DNA from: an uncultured Steroidobacter sp.
Lineage (GTDB): Bacteria > Pseudomonadota > Gammaproteobacteria > Steroidobacterales > Steroidobacteraceae
Assembly (NCBI GenBank): GCA_946478975.1
Contig: CAMLEO010000014.1
Location: 1-47,131, forward strand
Length of the DNA stretch: 47,131 bases
Reading direction: 5' to 3'
Part shown: piece after piece, positions 1 to 8,860 of the stretch
Layout of the letters: each line of letters starts with the position of its first letter
Position numbering within the stretch: position 1 is the first letter of the stretch
Position numbers and translations under genes: made by a program
Notes under the pieces: generated by a model
Told to the model about the DNA's origin: nothing
The model's database searches: none
What the model saw: the letters and a program-made list of their open reading frames with translations, nothing else

Positions 1-3000
1 CGAGGGCACGCCGGTGCCGCTGATCGTTTCCGAATCGACGTTCCCGAAAGCGTCGAAACCAAATGTGCGCGTGAGCTCATAACTCGAGCCTGGCTCTATC
101 GTTTCCGAGCTCGCGCGGCAGTTAGCGTAGTCGACGCCATAAGAAATCCGGCGGGTGATCGTCGGTTGTGCCGGGGCCGTCTGCGCGATCGTTACGCCCG
201 TCGGCTCACCCACACACCAGTTGCCAGGATCGGGCGTATAACTGGTCGTTGTGAGTGTGGTCCAGGATTGGTTATAGAACGGCGAGTCCGTGTCCTTGTC
301 CGTGAGGGTTTCGTTTGCCCGGCCGAAGTTGCCATAGCTGTCCGGCGGATCCAGCAATTCGACCGTACGCACCGTCAGCGGCTCCTGCGAGGAGCTGGTA
401 TCGGCAAGATCGTACGTTTTCGAAATGACGGTGCTCGGGTAAGGGAAGTAACGTTGAGCGTAGGCCGTGCTCTCCAACTGGACGGACGTGTTGCTCATCT
501 CGACGCTCGAAATGAGTACCGAGCCGCCGGGCTTGAGCAGTTCGTCCCTCTTCACCATGCCCGTCAATGGAAACAATGTGTCGTAGTAAGTCCTGCGAAC
601 CTGTTGCGTACGGCTGTCGGTCACCTGCTTCATCTGAAAACCCGAGAAGCCGCGCTGGCGATCCTGGCGCGCGCCCACGTAATCGAAGGTTTGCGTATAC
701 GTACCGCCGATGCCGTCGGAGCTCGTGATCGACCCCACGACCCAATACGGCGCGAGCCAGTCTTCTTCGCCGGCGCCGGGCGCGGGACCCGAACCTTTGC
801 TGTAATGACCCGCCGTGATGGAGACGTAGGAAATGTTCGTCGTGACGCCGTAGCCGTCGGTCACCCCGCTCAAATGATCCGCCAGCGAGCCCACGTCGTT
901 GTGCAATCGATAAGTCACGTTGTACGGCGACGTGCCGCTGGCGATCAGGACATCCGGCAATCCGTCGCCGTCCACTTCGAGCGGAAAGACCTTGTCGGCC
1001 GCGCTGAGCGACGTATCGATGCGCGAGCTGATTCCGCTGCCGGTGGATTGATAAACACTCAGGATGGAGCCGTTCTTGACCAGCAGATCGATGCGGCCAT
1101 CGGCGTTGCAATCGACGACACCGACGGGCGTTCCGGAAAACGGCAGTGTCTGCGCCGGCGAACCATCGCATGCCGCGACGACAATCGTACCGCTGCTGGT
1201 CGTGGTGTCGCTCGTGACCACGTCCGCGCAGCGATCATCATTCCATTTGACGTATCCGATCGAGTTGGAATAAGCCATGGAGTACGCCACATCGTACGTC
1301 GTGCCGTTCGCCACCAGTGCGTACCGCTGGCTTTCCACCCGGTTGATGCCAATGCTCTCCACCCCGAGCAGCAGGTCCGGCCGCCCATCCGCGTTCAGAT
1401 CGCGCGGCTGACTCCACGAACGCGGCGCCAAAACGTGGGGGACGCACCCGACGGTTAAAGTACAGGCAGGCGTCTGCAACGTCGCCTCGGAGGTCGAGAA
1501 CGAAACATTTCCGTTCGAGCTGGTATTGAGACGGACGCGAACCCAGCCGGCGTAATATTGGCTGCCATGTCCCGAGACCGTCGACGTCGTCATCGTGATC
1601 AGATCGGGCAAACCATCGCCGTTGTAATCGGCCAGTTCCATGTAATCAGGGCCGGCGCTGGCGAACCATTGAACACCAGTAGGGACGCCGGCAAAGCCGC
1701 TGCCGGTCCAGTAGTAACGCCACCAGACGCCGCTGCGGGTGACGAAAATATCGTTGCGGCCGCTGCCGACCACATCCGCGACGTCATAGCGATCGCTCGA
1801 TGTGACAGCGAGACCGGTGTTCTGGCCGGTTTGGAAGCCCGCGCCCGAGGCAAACGCCACATACAAGGTACCGCTGACGTTGTAGAGAATGTCGGCCCTG
1901 CCGTCGCCGTTGAAATCGTACGCTCCAATGACATCCGTCACATTGCTGAGCGCGGTGCCTTCCGACGTCGACACGCCCAATGCACCTTGGACGTAACTCA
2001 TGGTGGTCGGGCTCAGACAATTCGTCAGCGCTTCATCGGTGCACTCGCGAACGCTTTGCAGACGGCTGCGTTGGGACGTCGGGCTGGTCGCGTAGCTGAA
2101 GTTGTAGTGTCGCGCGACAGTGGAGCCTTGGCGAATGGTGATGCCCGATAACAGATTTCCATTGACCAGCATCTGGCCCCCGGCATACCCGGTGATGCGT
2201 TCCAACGCGCCGCGCGCCGTATACGAGAAAGTCATCGTGTACTGATACGAGCTGGATCCGCTGCTGGTCGGCGACCACTGAATGGTCTGCGGCAAGCCGA
2301 TGCCGGCGGAGCCCGAATCGCCGGCCCAATAAGTGATGACGTAGTTGGCCGCGGCACTGCTGACCTTGTTCAACAGCCAGACGCGAACCCTGGTATTAGC
2401 GCCCTGATTCGGCAGCAGGATGCGCGAGTCGGTCGTGTTGCCGAACTCGTACGTCACTCCATCCTTCGAGCGCACGGTGAAGTTAGTGGGTCCGTTCCCG
2501 GTCGTACCGTGGGCGGTGATCAGTGAGAAATCCGCGAGCTCCGTTTGATACGTCGAGTTGTCGCTGCCGTTCGTGCCGCTCGTCAGCCGCAGACGACGAC
2601 CATTGATGCACAACGCGTCCGTCGTAATGAACAACGGGCCGGCCGGCCAGTTCGGTGGATCCTGGGCTGCCGTTCTCGGGCAGCGATGAATCATCGACAG
2701 CCCGCCCAGTGACCAGCCGGGTCCGAGCGACAACGTATCGGGACTGTTCGCGCCCAACAGTGCGCGGTCTTCTCCCGCCGTGCTGTCATACACCACCGCG
2801 AGGTTAGGTTGAATCCCTTGCGGACCGGGCGGCGCCCAGATTGGAATTTGATAGTTGAACGCGCCGGTGCGTGTCACATCCGCTGCCGCCTCCAGTCGCC
2901 CCGTCGCCGCATGCGTGGTCGCGACCACCGCAAGCAGTCCAAGAACGAATGCGGCACCTGTCGAGCCCCTGCGAACCGTTCCCATGTTTCCCCGCCGTTC

Positions 3001-3003
3001 CAT
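1..3003 (-). CDS. SpvB/FG-GAP/RHS-type secreted giant protein (3' end outside window)
   Basis: The frame is open from ATG 3003 (or in-frame ATG 2985) to the left edge, about 1000 residues with no stop, so the C-terminus is missing. A hydrophobic stretch near residues 15-33 looks like a signal sequence. It is followed by a SpvB-like domain (GAFNYQIPIWAPPGPQGIQP near residues 46-65, then GPGWSLGGLSMIHR). Five FG-GAP/VCBS-like calcium-loop motifs follow: DFNGDGRADIL near 361, DYNGDGLPDLI near 457, DLNADGRPDLLL near 535, DCNADGRIDLLV near 630 and DGDGLPDVLI near 671. A TcdB-like middle region (LSGVTDGYGVTTNISY) and the start of RHS-like sequence come last. This is the layout of the TcB/SpvB half of toxin-complex shells, which encapsulate a C-terminal cargo. 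Here the cargo end cannot be seen. The start lies 4 bases after the stop of the TonB-C-like gene, so the two are probably cotranscribed. Secretion and any toxic role are inferred. Confidence 0.85.
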   Translation of the reverse strand, partial: MERRGNMGTVRRGSTGAAFVLGLLAVVATTHAATGRLEAAADVTRTGAFNYQIPIWAPPGPQGIQPNLAVVYDSTAGEDRALLGANSPDTLSLGPGWSLGGLSMIHRCPRTAAQDPPNWPAGPLFITTDALCINGRRLRLTSGTNGSDNSTYQTELADFSLITAHGTTGNGPTNFTVRSKDGVTYEFGNTTDSRILLPNQGANTRVRVWLLNKVSSAAANYVITYWAGDSGSAGIGLPQTIQWSPTSSGSSSYQYTMTFSYTARGALERITGYAGGQMLVNGNLLSGITIRQGSTVARHYNFSYATSPTSQRSRLQSVRECTDEALTNCLSPTTMSYVQGALGVSTSEGTALSNVTDVIGAYDFNGDGRADILYNVSGTLYVAFASGAGFQTGQNTGLAVTSSDRYDVADVVGSGRNDIFVTRSGVWWRYYWTGSGFAGVPTGVQWFASAGPDYMELADYNGDGLPDLITMTTSTVSGHGSQYYAGWVRVRLNTSSNGNVSFSTSEATLQTPACTLTVGCVPHVLAPRSWSQPRDLNADGRPDLLLGVESIGINRVESQRYALVANGTTYDVAYSMAYSNSIGYVKWNDDRCADVVTSDTTTSSGTIVVAACDGSPAQTLPFSGTPVGVVDCNADGRIDLLVKNGSILSVYQSTGSGISSRIDTSLSAADKVFPLEVDGDGLPDVLIASGTSPYNVTYRLHNDVGSLADHLSGVTDGYGVTTNISYVSITAGHYSKGSGPAPGAGEEDWLAPYWVVGSITSSDGIGGTYTQTFDYVGARQDRQRGFSGFQMKQVTDSRTQQVRRTYYDTLFPLTGMVKRDELLKPGGSVLISSVEMSNTSVQLESTAYAQRYFPYPSTVISKTYDLADTSSSQEPLTVRTVELLDPPDSYGNFGRANETLTDKDTDSPFYNQSWTTLTTTSYTPDPGNWCVGEPTGVTIAQTAPAQPTITRRISYGVDYANCRASSETIEPGSSYELTRTFGFDAFGNVDSETISGTGVPS

Positions 3004-3007
3004 AGTC

Positions 3008-3733
3008 TCAATTCACGTTGTTCGTGTTTATCTGCGCGATCCCGGCGGCAGTACGCGGCCGTCCCTGGATTTGCAGCATCAATGCACTGGTGAATACCGA
3101 AGGGTGTGGCGGCGCCGGCAGCGGCGACGCCTTTTGAATGGCCGCGACCAGGGACTGCTGCCACTCGACGCTGTCGTCGCATTCGATCAGCATGATTTCC
3201 AGCACCTTGCCGCTCGCGTCCTGGAGCACACGCACCGAGCAGTCGAACGCCTCGTCGCCGCTGGAATGGAACCAGGCAGGCTGAATCCAGGCGCGCTCGA
3301 TGCGGGAATAGACCTGGCGCAGGTAACGTTCGAACAGCAGTGCGCGCTCGCGTGCATTCCCGGAGCTTTCATCGACGGCCTGCGATGTTTGCTCCGGATC
3401 GTCTTCTGCCGCGACGTCGAACGCCGGGTTTGGATCCGGGCTCAGGATGCGCACAGCCTGATCGTTTCGGACCACACCGCGCGAGGCTAGATCGGCCAGC
3501 TCCAACTCGTGCGACGACACGGGTTGAGGCTCGCTGATCAGTACCAGTGTTAGATACTCCGCGCTCGAAACAATAGCGCTCGCCCCTGGCCCGCGTGTTG
3601 TTGGGCTGCGCGGCTTCTTGTAACCGCCCGTGCCGAGCACCATGGGCGACAGCAGCAGCACATGAATCAACACCGCACCCGCGGCGCAAAGTACGTTGAC
3701 GCTTCTGTGCCGAGTCATCGGCCGCGAACTCAT
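3008..3733 (-). CDS. TonB/TolA C-terminal-like membrane-anchored protein
   Basis: A 241-aa protein with one N-terminal hydrophobic segment (residues about 13-35), which would leave the rest in the periplasm. Residues about 125-225 resemble a TonB/TolA C-terminal fold: RYLRQVYSRIERAWIQP, then a cysteine pair (CSVRVLQDASGKVLEIMLIEC), then a helix-strand end with APPHPSVF. That pattern is known for proteins carrying the TonB_C/TolA domain. Its ATG overlaps the stop of the FN3 protein upstream (ATGA), and the SpvB-like gene begins 4 bases downstream. It may therefore bridge the periplasm during export or surface display of these YD proteins; that role is inferred from position only. No ExbB/ExbD genes are nearby. 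It could also be a divergent energiser-independent TonB-like protein. Confidence 0.7.
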   Translation of the reverse strand: MSSRPMTRHRSVNVLCAAGAVLIHVLLLSPMVLGTGGYKKPRSPTTRGPGASAIVSSAEYLTLVLISEPQPVSSHELELADLASRGVVRNDQAVRILSPDPNPAFDVAAEDDPEQTSQAVDESSGNARERALLFERYLRQVYSRIERAWIQPAWFHSSGDEAFDCSVRVLQDASGKVLEIMLIECDDSVEWQQSLVAAIQKASPLPAPPHPSVFTSALMLQIQGRPRTAAGIAQINTNNVN

Positions 3734-6270
3734 GGAGCGTTAGCCGCCGCGACCGTGATATTTGCCGAGCCCATGATCACGCTGGGATTGCTCGAATGCC
3801 GGATCTCCAACGTGAAGACGCACGCCTTCGAGGAGCCGATCTGACCGGCGATGGTCGTGGTCCACGACTGATTGGAACCGAGGCTGACCCAGGTGCCGAT
3901 CGGCCCGCTGCTACACGTTCCGTTGGTTAGCGTGGCGCGGGCTTCGAAGCCACTCATGCCGAGCTTGGGCGAGAGCCAATCGCCGACATCGACCGCCGTC
4001 GGCGATTTAGGCTGTGATATGCCGATGTCCCCCGCCGCTGTCAGTATGTACGAGGCGGTCGTGCCGCCCGATTGCTGCGTGTGGACGGTTCGATCAGCGA
4101 TGGTGATGGTAGCCAGCGTCGTGAACGAACCGCTGCTGGCGGAGCCGGCATTGCCGGCCGCATCGCGCGCCCGTACTTCGAACGTGTAGCCGGTTCCGGA
4201 CGCAAGCCCGGTGAGGCCGACCGAGGAAACATTGCCCAGCGTCTGCCACGAGCCACCGTTCAAACGGTAGTCATAACCGGTCACACCGACGTTGTCGCTG
4301 GCCGCGCTCCAGCTCGCTGTCGCCGACGACGTCGTGATCGATGAGAAGCCTGGCGTGCCCGGTGCGCCCGGCGCCTGCGTATCGGGCGTCGTGAACGAAG
4401 CCGACGCCGATGCGCCCCAATTCCCATAGCCATCTCGTGCCTGGACTTCGAACGTGTAGTTCGTGACCACCGACAGCCCGGTGAGATTGACGGAAGTCAC
4501 ATTGCTCAACGTGTTCCAACCGCCGCCGTTGAGGCGATACCGATAACCCGTTACCGCGACGTTGTCCGACGCTGCTCCCCAGCTCGCAGTCGCTGACGTC
4601 ATCGTCACATTGCTGAACGCAGGCGTGCCCGGCGCCCCGGGCGGTGTTGTATCCGGCGTGGTGAATGTTCCGGAGCTTGGGTTGCCCCAGTTGCCGGCTG
4701 CGTCGCGTGCTCGCACGTCGAAGGTATAAGAAGTCACAACAGTGAGTCCGGTGATGTTCACCATCAGCACGTTGCCTAACGTCTGCCAGGCACCTGCATT
4801 GATTCGCCACTGATAGCCAGTGACTGCCACGTTATCGGTCGCGGCGGTCCAATTGGCCGTCGCCGACGTCTGCGCGAGATTGGTGAACGTCGGCGCACCC
4901 GGTGCGCCCGGCGCAGCGGTATCGGGAGTCGTGAACGACGCCGAGCTGGCCGAACCGACATTGTTCGCACCGTCCTTGGCCCGGACTTCGAATGTATAGG
5001 CCGTCGCGGGCGACAGGCCCGTGAGCCCGACGCTGGTGACATTGCTCAGCGGCTGCCACGTACCGGTGTTGACGCGGTACTCGTACGAAATGACACCGAC
5101 ATTGTCACTCGCGGCCATCCAATGGGCCGTCGCCGAGGTCATGGTGAGGTTGTCGAACGTCGGCGTTCCGGGCGCACCCGGCGGCGTCGCATCCGAGATC
5201 TGGAACGATCCCGAGCTCGCGGGCCCAAAGTTGCCGGCGGCATCACGAGCACGCACATCGAATGCATATGCGACCGCAGCCGACAACCCGGTCAGATCGA
5301 CGGAAGTTACATTGCCCAGCGTCTGCCAGGTTCCCGCGTTGAGACGATACTGATAGCCGGTGACGCCGATGTTGTCCGACGCCGCGGTCCAGTTCGCGGT
5401 CGCGGATGTTTGCGTGAGATTGCTGAAGCTCGGCGACCCAGGCGCGAGCGGCGCCTCGGTATCGATCGTAGTGAACGAGCCGGAGGCCGAGTCGCCCCAA
5501 TTGCCGGCGCCATCGCGCGCCTGCACGTCGAACGTGTAGCTCGTCACGGCGGCGAGCCCAGTGACATTCACGGAAGTGACATTGCCCAACGTGATCCAAG
5601 CACCAGCATTGAGCCGATAGCGATAGCCTGTCACGGCGACGTTGTCGGTCGCGGCCGTCCAGCTCGCGGTCGCTGAATTCATCGCAATGTTGCTAAACGT
5701 CGGCGCGCCGGGCGCACTTGGCGCCACTGTGTCCAACGTTGTGACATCGACCGGCGTGGAAAAGGCGGATTCATTCGCCGCGGCGTCGTAGGCATTGAGG
5801 CGATATCGATAAGTCGTTCCAGCCGCCAGACCGGTATCGGAATGCGTGGTGGCAGTCGGCATCGAGATCTGCACAAAGTTCGTGCAACTCGCGCCGGTGC
5901 AGCGTTGCAGCCGATATCCGGTCACGGCGCGGTTGTCGAGAGATGCTGCCCAGGTGAGATCGACCTGAGTCTGGCTAACAGGCGTCGCAGTTACATTCGC
6001 CGGCACACCGGGCGCGACATTATCCACACCGGGCGTAACGGTAGCGCGTGTACGATTGCCGTTGTCGTCGTAGTCATAATCGACGATGGTGCCATCGTCG
6101 TAGATCGCGCGTTCTAAGCGACCGGTCGCGGGATCGTGCTCGTAGGTGATGGTGGCTGAGTGCGCGCATATCGGCACGACAATGAAGAGCAGCGGCCATG
6201 CTGCCCGGACCCTCCCCATCTGTCGGACGATACTACGCCACGACCCATGCGCCCCCGCAGGACTCTTCAT
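3730..6270 (-). CDS. Secreted protein with one YD pair and seven fibronectin type III domains
   Basis: An 846-aa protein. The ATG at 6270 has a GGGGA stretch just upstream; an alternative ATG at 6219 begins directly at the signal peptide (MGRVRAAWPLLFIVVPICAH). After the signal comes one YD-type repeat pair (residues 40-77, TYEHDPATGRLERAIYDDG and DYDYDDNGNRTRATV). Seven FN3 domains of about 90 residues follow (about 83-720), each opening with a DTxAPGAPGxPxFSN-like linker and ending near ARDAAGNWG. The last 125 residues are a separate beta-rich domain with one cysteine pair (NGTCSSG, SKACVF). Domains 2-7 are strongly alike, suggesting recent internal duplication. The gene starts a three-gene unit with the TonB-C-like and SpvB-like genes. 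An adhesive or scaffold role outside the cell is likely; no enzyme motif was seen. Confidence 0.85.
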   Translation of the reverse strand: MKSPAGAHGSWRSIVRQMGRVRAAWPLLFIVVPICAHSATITYEHDPATGRLERAIYDDGTIVDYDYDDNGNRTRATVTPGVDNVAPGVPANVTATPVSQTQVDLTWAASLDNRAVTGYRLQRCTGASCTNFVQISMPTATTHSDTGLAAGTTYRYRLNAYDAAANESAFSTPVDVTTLDTVAPSAPGAPTFSNIAMNSATASWTAATDNVAVTGYRYRLNAGAWITLGNVTSVNVTGLAAVTSYTFDVQARDGAGNWGDSASGSFTTIDTEAPLAPGSPSFSNLTQTSATANWTAASDNIGVTGYQYRLNAGTWQTLGNVTSVDLTGLSAAVAYAFDVRARDAAGNFGPASSGSFQISDATPPGAPGTPTFDNLTMTSATAHWMAASDNVGVISYEYRVNTGTWQPLSNVTSVGLTGLSPATAYTFEVRAKDGANNVGSASSASFTTPDTAAPGAPGAPTFTNLAQTSATANWTAATDNVAVTGYQWRINAGAWQTLGNVLMVNITGLTVVTSYTFDVRARDAAGNWGNPSSGTFTTPDTTPPGAPGTPAFSNVTMTSATASWGAASDNVAVTGYRYRLNGGGWNTLSNVTSVNLTGLSVVTNYTFEVQARDGYGNWGASASASFTTPDTQAPGAPGTPGFSSITTSSATASWSAASDNVGVTGYDYRLNGGSWQTLGNVSSVGLTGLASGTGYTFEVRARDAAGNAGSASSGSFTTLATITIADRTVHTQQSGGTTASYILTAAGDIGISQPKSPTAVDVGDWLSPKLGMSGFEARATLTNGTCSSGPIGTWVSLGSNQSWTTTIAGQIGSSKACVFTLEIRHSSNPSVIMGSANITVAAANAP
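4113..6024 (-). repeat. Tandem array of seven FN3-coding repeats
   Basis: Seven units of about 270 bases lie inside the gene at 3730-6270. Recurring words are clear in the DNA, for example the segments encoding NVTSVNLTGL and PGAPGTPxF. The first unit (about residues 83-178) is the most divergent and is the only one with a cysteine pair (QRCTGASCTN). Tandem identity of this kind allows copy-number change by recombination. Confidence 0.85.
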
Positions 6271-6625
6271 CCGTATCCCCGCTGTATCTGCTTGACGCAG
6301 ATTTGTTCATTCCGTCGAAGCGATGGAGTGCCGGATGAGAACGATCACACTTGCCTTCAATGGCCACAGCGCTAGTGGGATTATTCTTCTCAGGTCTTAA
6401 AGCAACGCTTCCATCAGTTCTCGTTAACGCTAACTTAAACGCAGCGAACGCCCTCGTCAATCGCAGCGCGTTATTTTACAGTTGCGAAGCCAACAGACGG
6501 CCACCTCGCGCTCAACTGACATCATCGCGATCAAACAAATTGCGTCGCTCGCCCTTTCGTCTGCAGCCCGACCTCGCTACGCCACTTTGGCTGCGCATTC
6601 GCCACGACGGGAAGATTGTCGGTGA
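6271..6625. other. Intergenic region, 355 bases, no supported gene
   Basis: This stretch separates the possible lipoprotein gene (minus, ends 6626) from the FN3 gene (minus, starts 6270), so it should hold the promoter of the downstream three-gene unit. It is less GC-rich in places than the flanking genes and contains an operator-like palindrome at 6423-6434. A plus-strand open frame here has no recognisable protein features and is not called. Confidence 0.6.
6423..6434. promoter_or_regulatory. Operator-like palindrome GTTAACGCTAAC
   Basis: A near-perfect inverted repeat with core TTAACGCTAA, 153 bases upstream of the ATG at 6270. It closely matches the palindrome at 13670-13679 upstream of the split RHS operon (TTAGCGCTAA). 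The shape (TTA-n-CG-n-TAA with a central CG) is that of LacI/GalR-family operators. No such regulator is encoded in the window, so the assignment is inference. Confidence 0.4.
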
Positions 6626-7306
6626 CTAACGGGAAGGCGGCTGGACGGCATCGGCCAACAAACCCTTCGGGCCGCGCAACAGCAACTCATGCGCCGCTGC
6701 CATTTGCGCCTCAGGCGTTGTTGCTCGCCCGGCGACCGAGCCGTAAGACGTTATGCCGACGCCTTGCTTGAAGATGAAATAACCGACCCGGCCTCGTTCA
6801 TCGCTGTCGGCCGCATCCGAATGCGATTCGGCACACCGATCCGGCGCTAGCAGATGTTGGCAATCGGAACTGATCAACGCGACCTGACAACCTGCCCCAG
6901 CGCCGTCCAAACATTTCTCCACGCGGAAGACTGCACCTCCGACGCGGTAAGTGGATTGCGGCGTGAGCCCATCTCGTGGAACGGCAAATACGCGGTACGC
7001 TCCATACACACACCGGTAGGTCGCATCCGAACAGTCATGCAGAGGCGCACCCGTGGGTTCGTCAAACAACATATCGTTCTGCTGTTGTCTGGTGTTGCGG
7101 CCTGATCGAATGTTACCTCCTTCCCACCAGACAGCCCCCGCCATTTTCGGGTCCGGCACGAAGCGCTCGTAAAACGTGTTCGCTTCGTTACTGTAGTAGA
7201 TACCGTCGACCCCGCGTGAATAGTTCGTACTGCAAGACGCAGTCGCTACACAACAGACAGCGAGGCCGCATGCGATTCTTCGAGTGGGCATCATGGGTTG
7301 GTGCAC
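6626..7306 (-). CDS. Possible lipoprotein of unknown function
   Basis: A 226-aa protein. The open frame begins with GTG at 7306; ATG codons at 7294 and 7291 are equally possible and none has a strong ribosome site. The N-terminus is a short charged stretch, a hydrophobic segment and then TASC, a weak lipobox, so surface or periplasmic anchoring is plausible but uncertain. The rest has six further cysteines (HDCSDATYRCVYGAYRVF, EKCLDGAGAGC, DCQHLLAPDRC), suggesting disulfides in an exported domain. I do not recognise the family. It follows the 110-aa unknown gene by only 6 bases, so the two are probably one transcript and may be partners. Confidence 0.6.
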   Translation of the reverse strand: MHQPMMPTRRIACGLAVCCVATASCSTNYSRGVDGIYYSNEANTFYERFVPDPKMAGAVWWEGGNIRSGRNTRQQQNDMLFDEPTGAPLHDCSDATYRCVYGAYRVFAVPRDGLTPQSTYRVGGAVFRVEKCLDGAGAGCQVALISSDCQHLLAPDRCAESHSDAADSDERGRVGYFIFKQGVGITSYGSVAGRATTPEAQMAAAHELLLRGPKGLLADAVQPPSR

Positions 7307-7312
7307 GCCGGA

Positions 7313-7645
7313 TCAGGCGGGGCTGACGCTAAAGCCAGAGCAAGTGAAACTGATGGCATCTCGCTCCAGCTCACGCACGAAATATTTGATTCGGTCGAGA
7401 CCTCGATCCGATTCATCGGACAACGTCAGATGCAGGAATTGCGACAGCCCGCCGCCAAACGCCTTGACCGTTAGTTCGCCAACGTCACTGAACACGATTA
7501 CGGCACTCCTTGCGTTACTGGCTACACTCTCAGAGAGGTGCAGCGTCAGCTCGAAGGATCCGCGATCTGCGAAGTAATCCAGGTGCAGCTGTCGGACCAG
7601 CGTCAATCCGCGCCACCAGGAATTGAGATCAGCTGGTGTGCTCAT
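7313..7645 (-). CDS. Small unknown protein, 110 aa
   Basis: The ATG at 7645 is chosen because GTGAGGGAAGCG lies directly upstream, a good ribosome site. The open frame extends upstream to a GTG at 7702 and beyond without a start of similar quality. The product has no signal peptide, starts MSTPADLNSWWRGLTLVRQ and continues as alternating strands and helices (SFELTLHLSE, AVIVFSDVGELTVKAFGG, FLHLTLSDESDRG). I do not recognise it. Small cytosolic orphan proteins behind RHS genes are often immunity proteins, but no toxin partner can be identified here, so this is only a suggestion. Confidence 0.6.
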   Translation of the reverse strand: MSTPADLNSWWRGLTLVRQLHLDYFADRGSFELTLHLSESVASNARSAVIVFSDVGELTVKAFGGGLSQFLHLTLSDESDRGLDRIKYFVRELERDAISFTCSGFSVSPA

Positions 7646-7814
7646 CGCTTCCCTCACAAGATTTTTTGGTACGGCGCCGGCTTCACTTTCCAGCACCTTC
7701 ACTTCGGAGATGACCTGCTCCTGTCCATACGCAATGGATGAAGGCGACGAAACAGCGAATGGCGGTCACGCACGGGCTCGCCATTCTTTGTTTCACGAGG
7801 CTGTGGAACGGTCC

Positions 7815-8318
7815 TCAGTTAAGAATGACGTCGAGCACTGCGGGCAGCCAATCCAGATTGACGACCTTGACGGGGACAGAGATGGAGTTGGCGGCGTTGG
7901 TCACATCTCCGGAATATGAGACCAGGATCGAGTGGGCGCCCCGGGTCCATCCAATCAATTCCACCGTCGCGACGCCGCCGATCACCGGCGCGGTACCTAA
8001 CAGCGTGCCGTTCTCATAGAAACTCACACTGCCGATGGCCTCGGTGCCGCCCACAGTCACGCTCAAAACAACGCTGCCTCGCCGCTCGATCGCCGTTGGC
8101 TGCAGCGACAACGTCGTCGCGACGCCGCCCGAGGCAATCTTGTCCTTGCGATTGCCGGCCGCGTCATAGTTGTAACGAATAACGGCGCTGCCGTCGGTGA
8201 CCGAAGCAACTCGGCCGAGAGCGTCGTATTTGTATGTTGTCGTGCCGGCATGCGAGAGCTGACAAAGCACCGTCACACCAAGAATGGCAACGACAAGTTT
8301 CACTATGGTCTGTCTCAT
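7815..8318 (-). CDS. Secreted YD-repeat plus Ig-like domain protein
   Basis: A 167-aa protein starting at ATG 8318, which has GAAGAGA seven bases upstream and opens straight into a signal peptide (MRQTIVKLVVAILGVTVLCQ, cleavage near SHAG). The frame could start further up at 8375, but that extension is arginine-rich and would block the signal. One YD pair follows (TTTYKYDALGRVASVTDG and YNYDAAGNRKDKI). Residues about 65-160 form a bacterial Ig-like domain (VVLSVTVGG, GSVSFYENGTLLG, SILVSYSGD). The layout repeats in miniature that of the YD+FN3 protein at 3730-6270. Its role is unknown; an exported companion of the RHS proteins is the most economical guess. Confidence 0.75.
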   Translation of the reverse strand: MRQTIVKLVVAILGVTVLCQLSHAGTTTYKYDALGRVASVTDGSAVIRYNYDAAGNRKDKIASGGVATTLSLQPTAIERRGSVVLSVTVGGTEAIGSVSFYENGTLLGTAPVIGGVATVELIGWTRGAHSILVSYSGDVTNAANSISVPVKVVNLDWLPAVLDVILN

Positions 8319-8399
8319 TGAACGTCTCTTCGGTCGGCACGGGTGGTATTCACGAGTTCGCTCGGTAAGTCGCATTTTAAAACCCCACGGCCGCGCCGC

Positions 8400-8846
8400 T
8401 CAGCCGCCCCGTCGACCGCCAGCATTCATAAAGAACGACGCCATTCCAGCGATTCCTCCCCCAATGAGGATCATCGTTGCCGCTCGAGCGTAGCTGATGT
8501 TAGGAGCGGTGACGGTCATCAAGTCCTCCAATATCAAACCAGCTGTGCCCAGCGTAGTAACGATGCAGGTAACTCCGACGACAGTCTGCAGCAGCCTGAC
8601 TATCAATTCGAATTCTCGTCGCATCCCGTGAATCTCGCCGCGTAACAGGACCACGCCCATTCCCGTAGTGACCGCACCCACTACCATCATTGCCAGAATT
8701 GGAGGAGCGAAAGTCAACTGCGGTGTGACGAGCAAGTAGCGGTAACCCAACCCAATCGCAAGGACACCGACCATGAGGGCTGCGCCCAACAGTGAAAATC
8801 GAACGAATAGCTTTACCATTGAGTGGCCGGCCTCTGTGATCTGCAC
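8400..8846 (-). CDS. Four-helix inner-membrane protein behind RHS gene
   Basis: A 148-aa protein with four predicted membrane segments: about residues 16-36, 46-67, 83-106 and 120-142. A second start at residue 10 (MVKLFVRFSLLG) would fit a membrane protein better. The segment between helices 2 and 3 (RGEIHGMRREFELIVRLLQ) is charged and amphipathic. It begins 14 bases after the stop of the RHS gene, so it belongs to that transcript. The family is not recognised. By analogy with RHS loci it may be an immunity or export partner, but nothing in the sequence proves this. Confidence 0.65.
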   Translation of the reverse strand: MQITEAGHSMVKLFVRFSLLGAALMVGVLAIGLGYRYLLVTPQLTFAPPILAMMVVGAVTTGMGVVLLRGEIHGMRREFELIVRLLQTVVGVTCIVTTLGTAGLILEDLMTVTAPNISYARAATMILIGGGIAGMASFFMNAGGRRGG

Positions 8847-8860
8847 ATTATGCGAATCGG

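Noticed and set aside
272..1171. Minus-strand open frame of 299 codons
   Set aside because: It is in a different frame from the SpvB-like gene and has an arginine-rich, low-complexity product.
166..1458. Long plus-strand open frame of 430 codons
   Set aside because: It is antisense to the SpvB-like reading frame, which has coherent domains. The plus-strand product is arginine-rich with no motif.
6351..6629. Plus-strand open frame with a short hydrophobic start
   Set aside because: No ribosome site or recognisable family, and it overlaps the likely promoter region of the FN3 gene.
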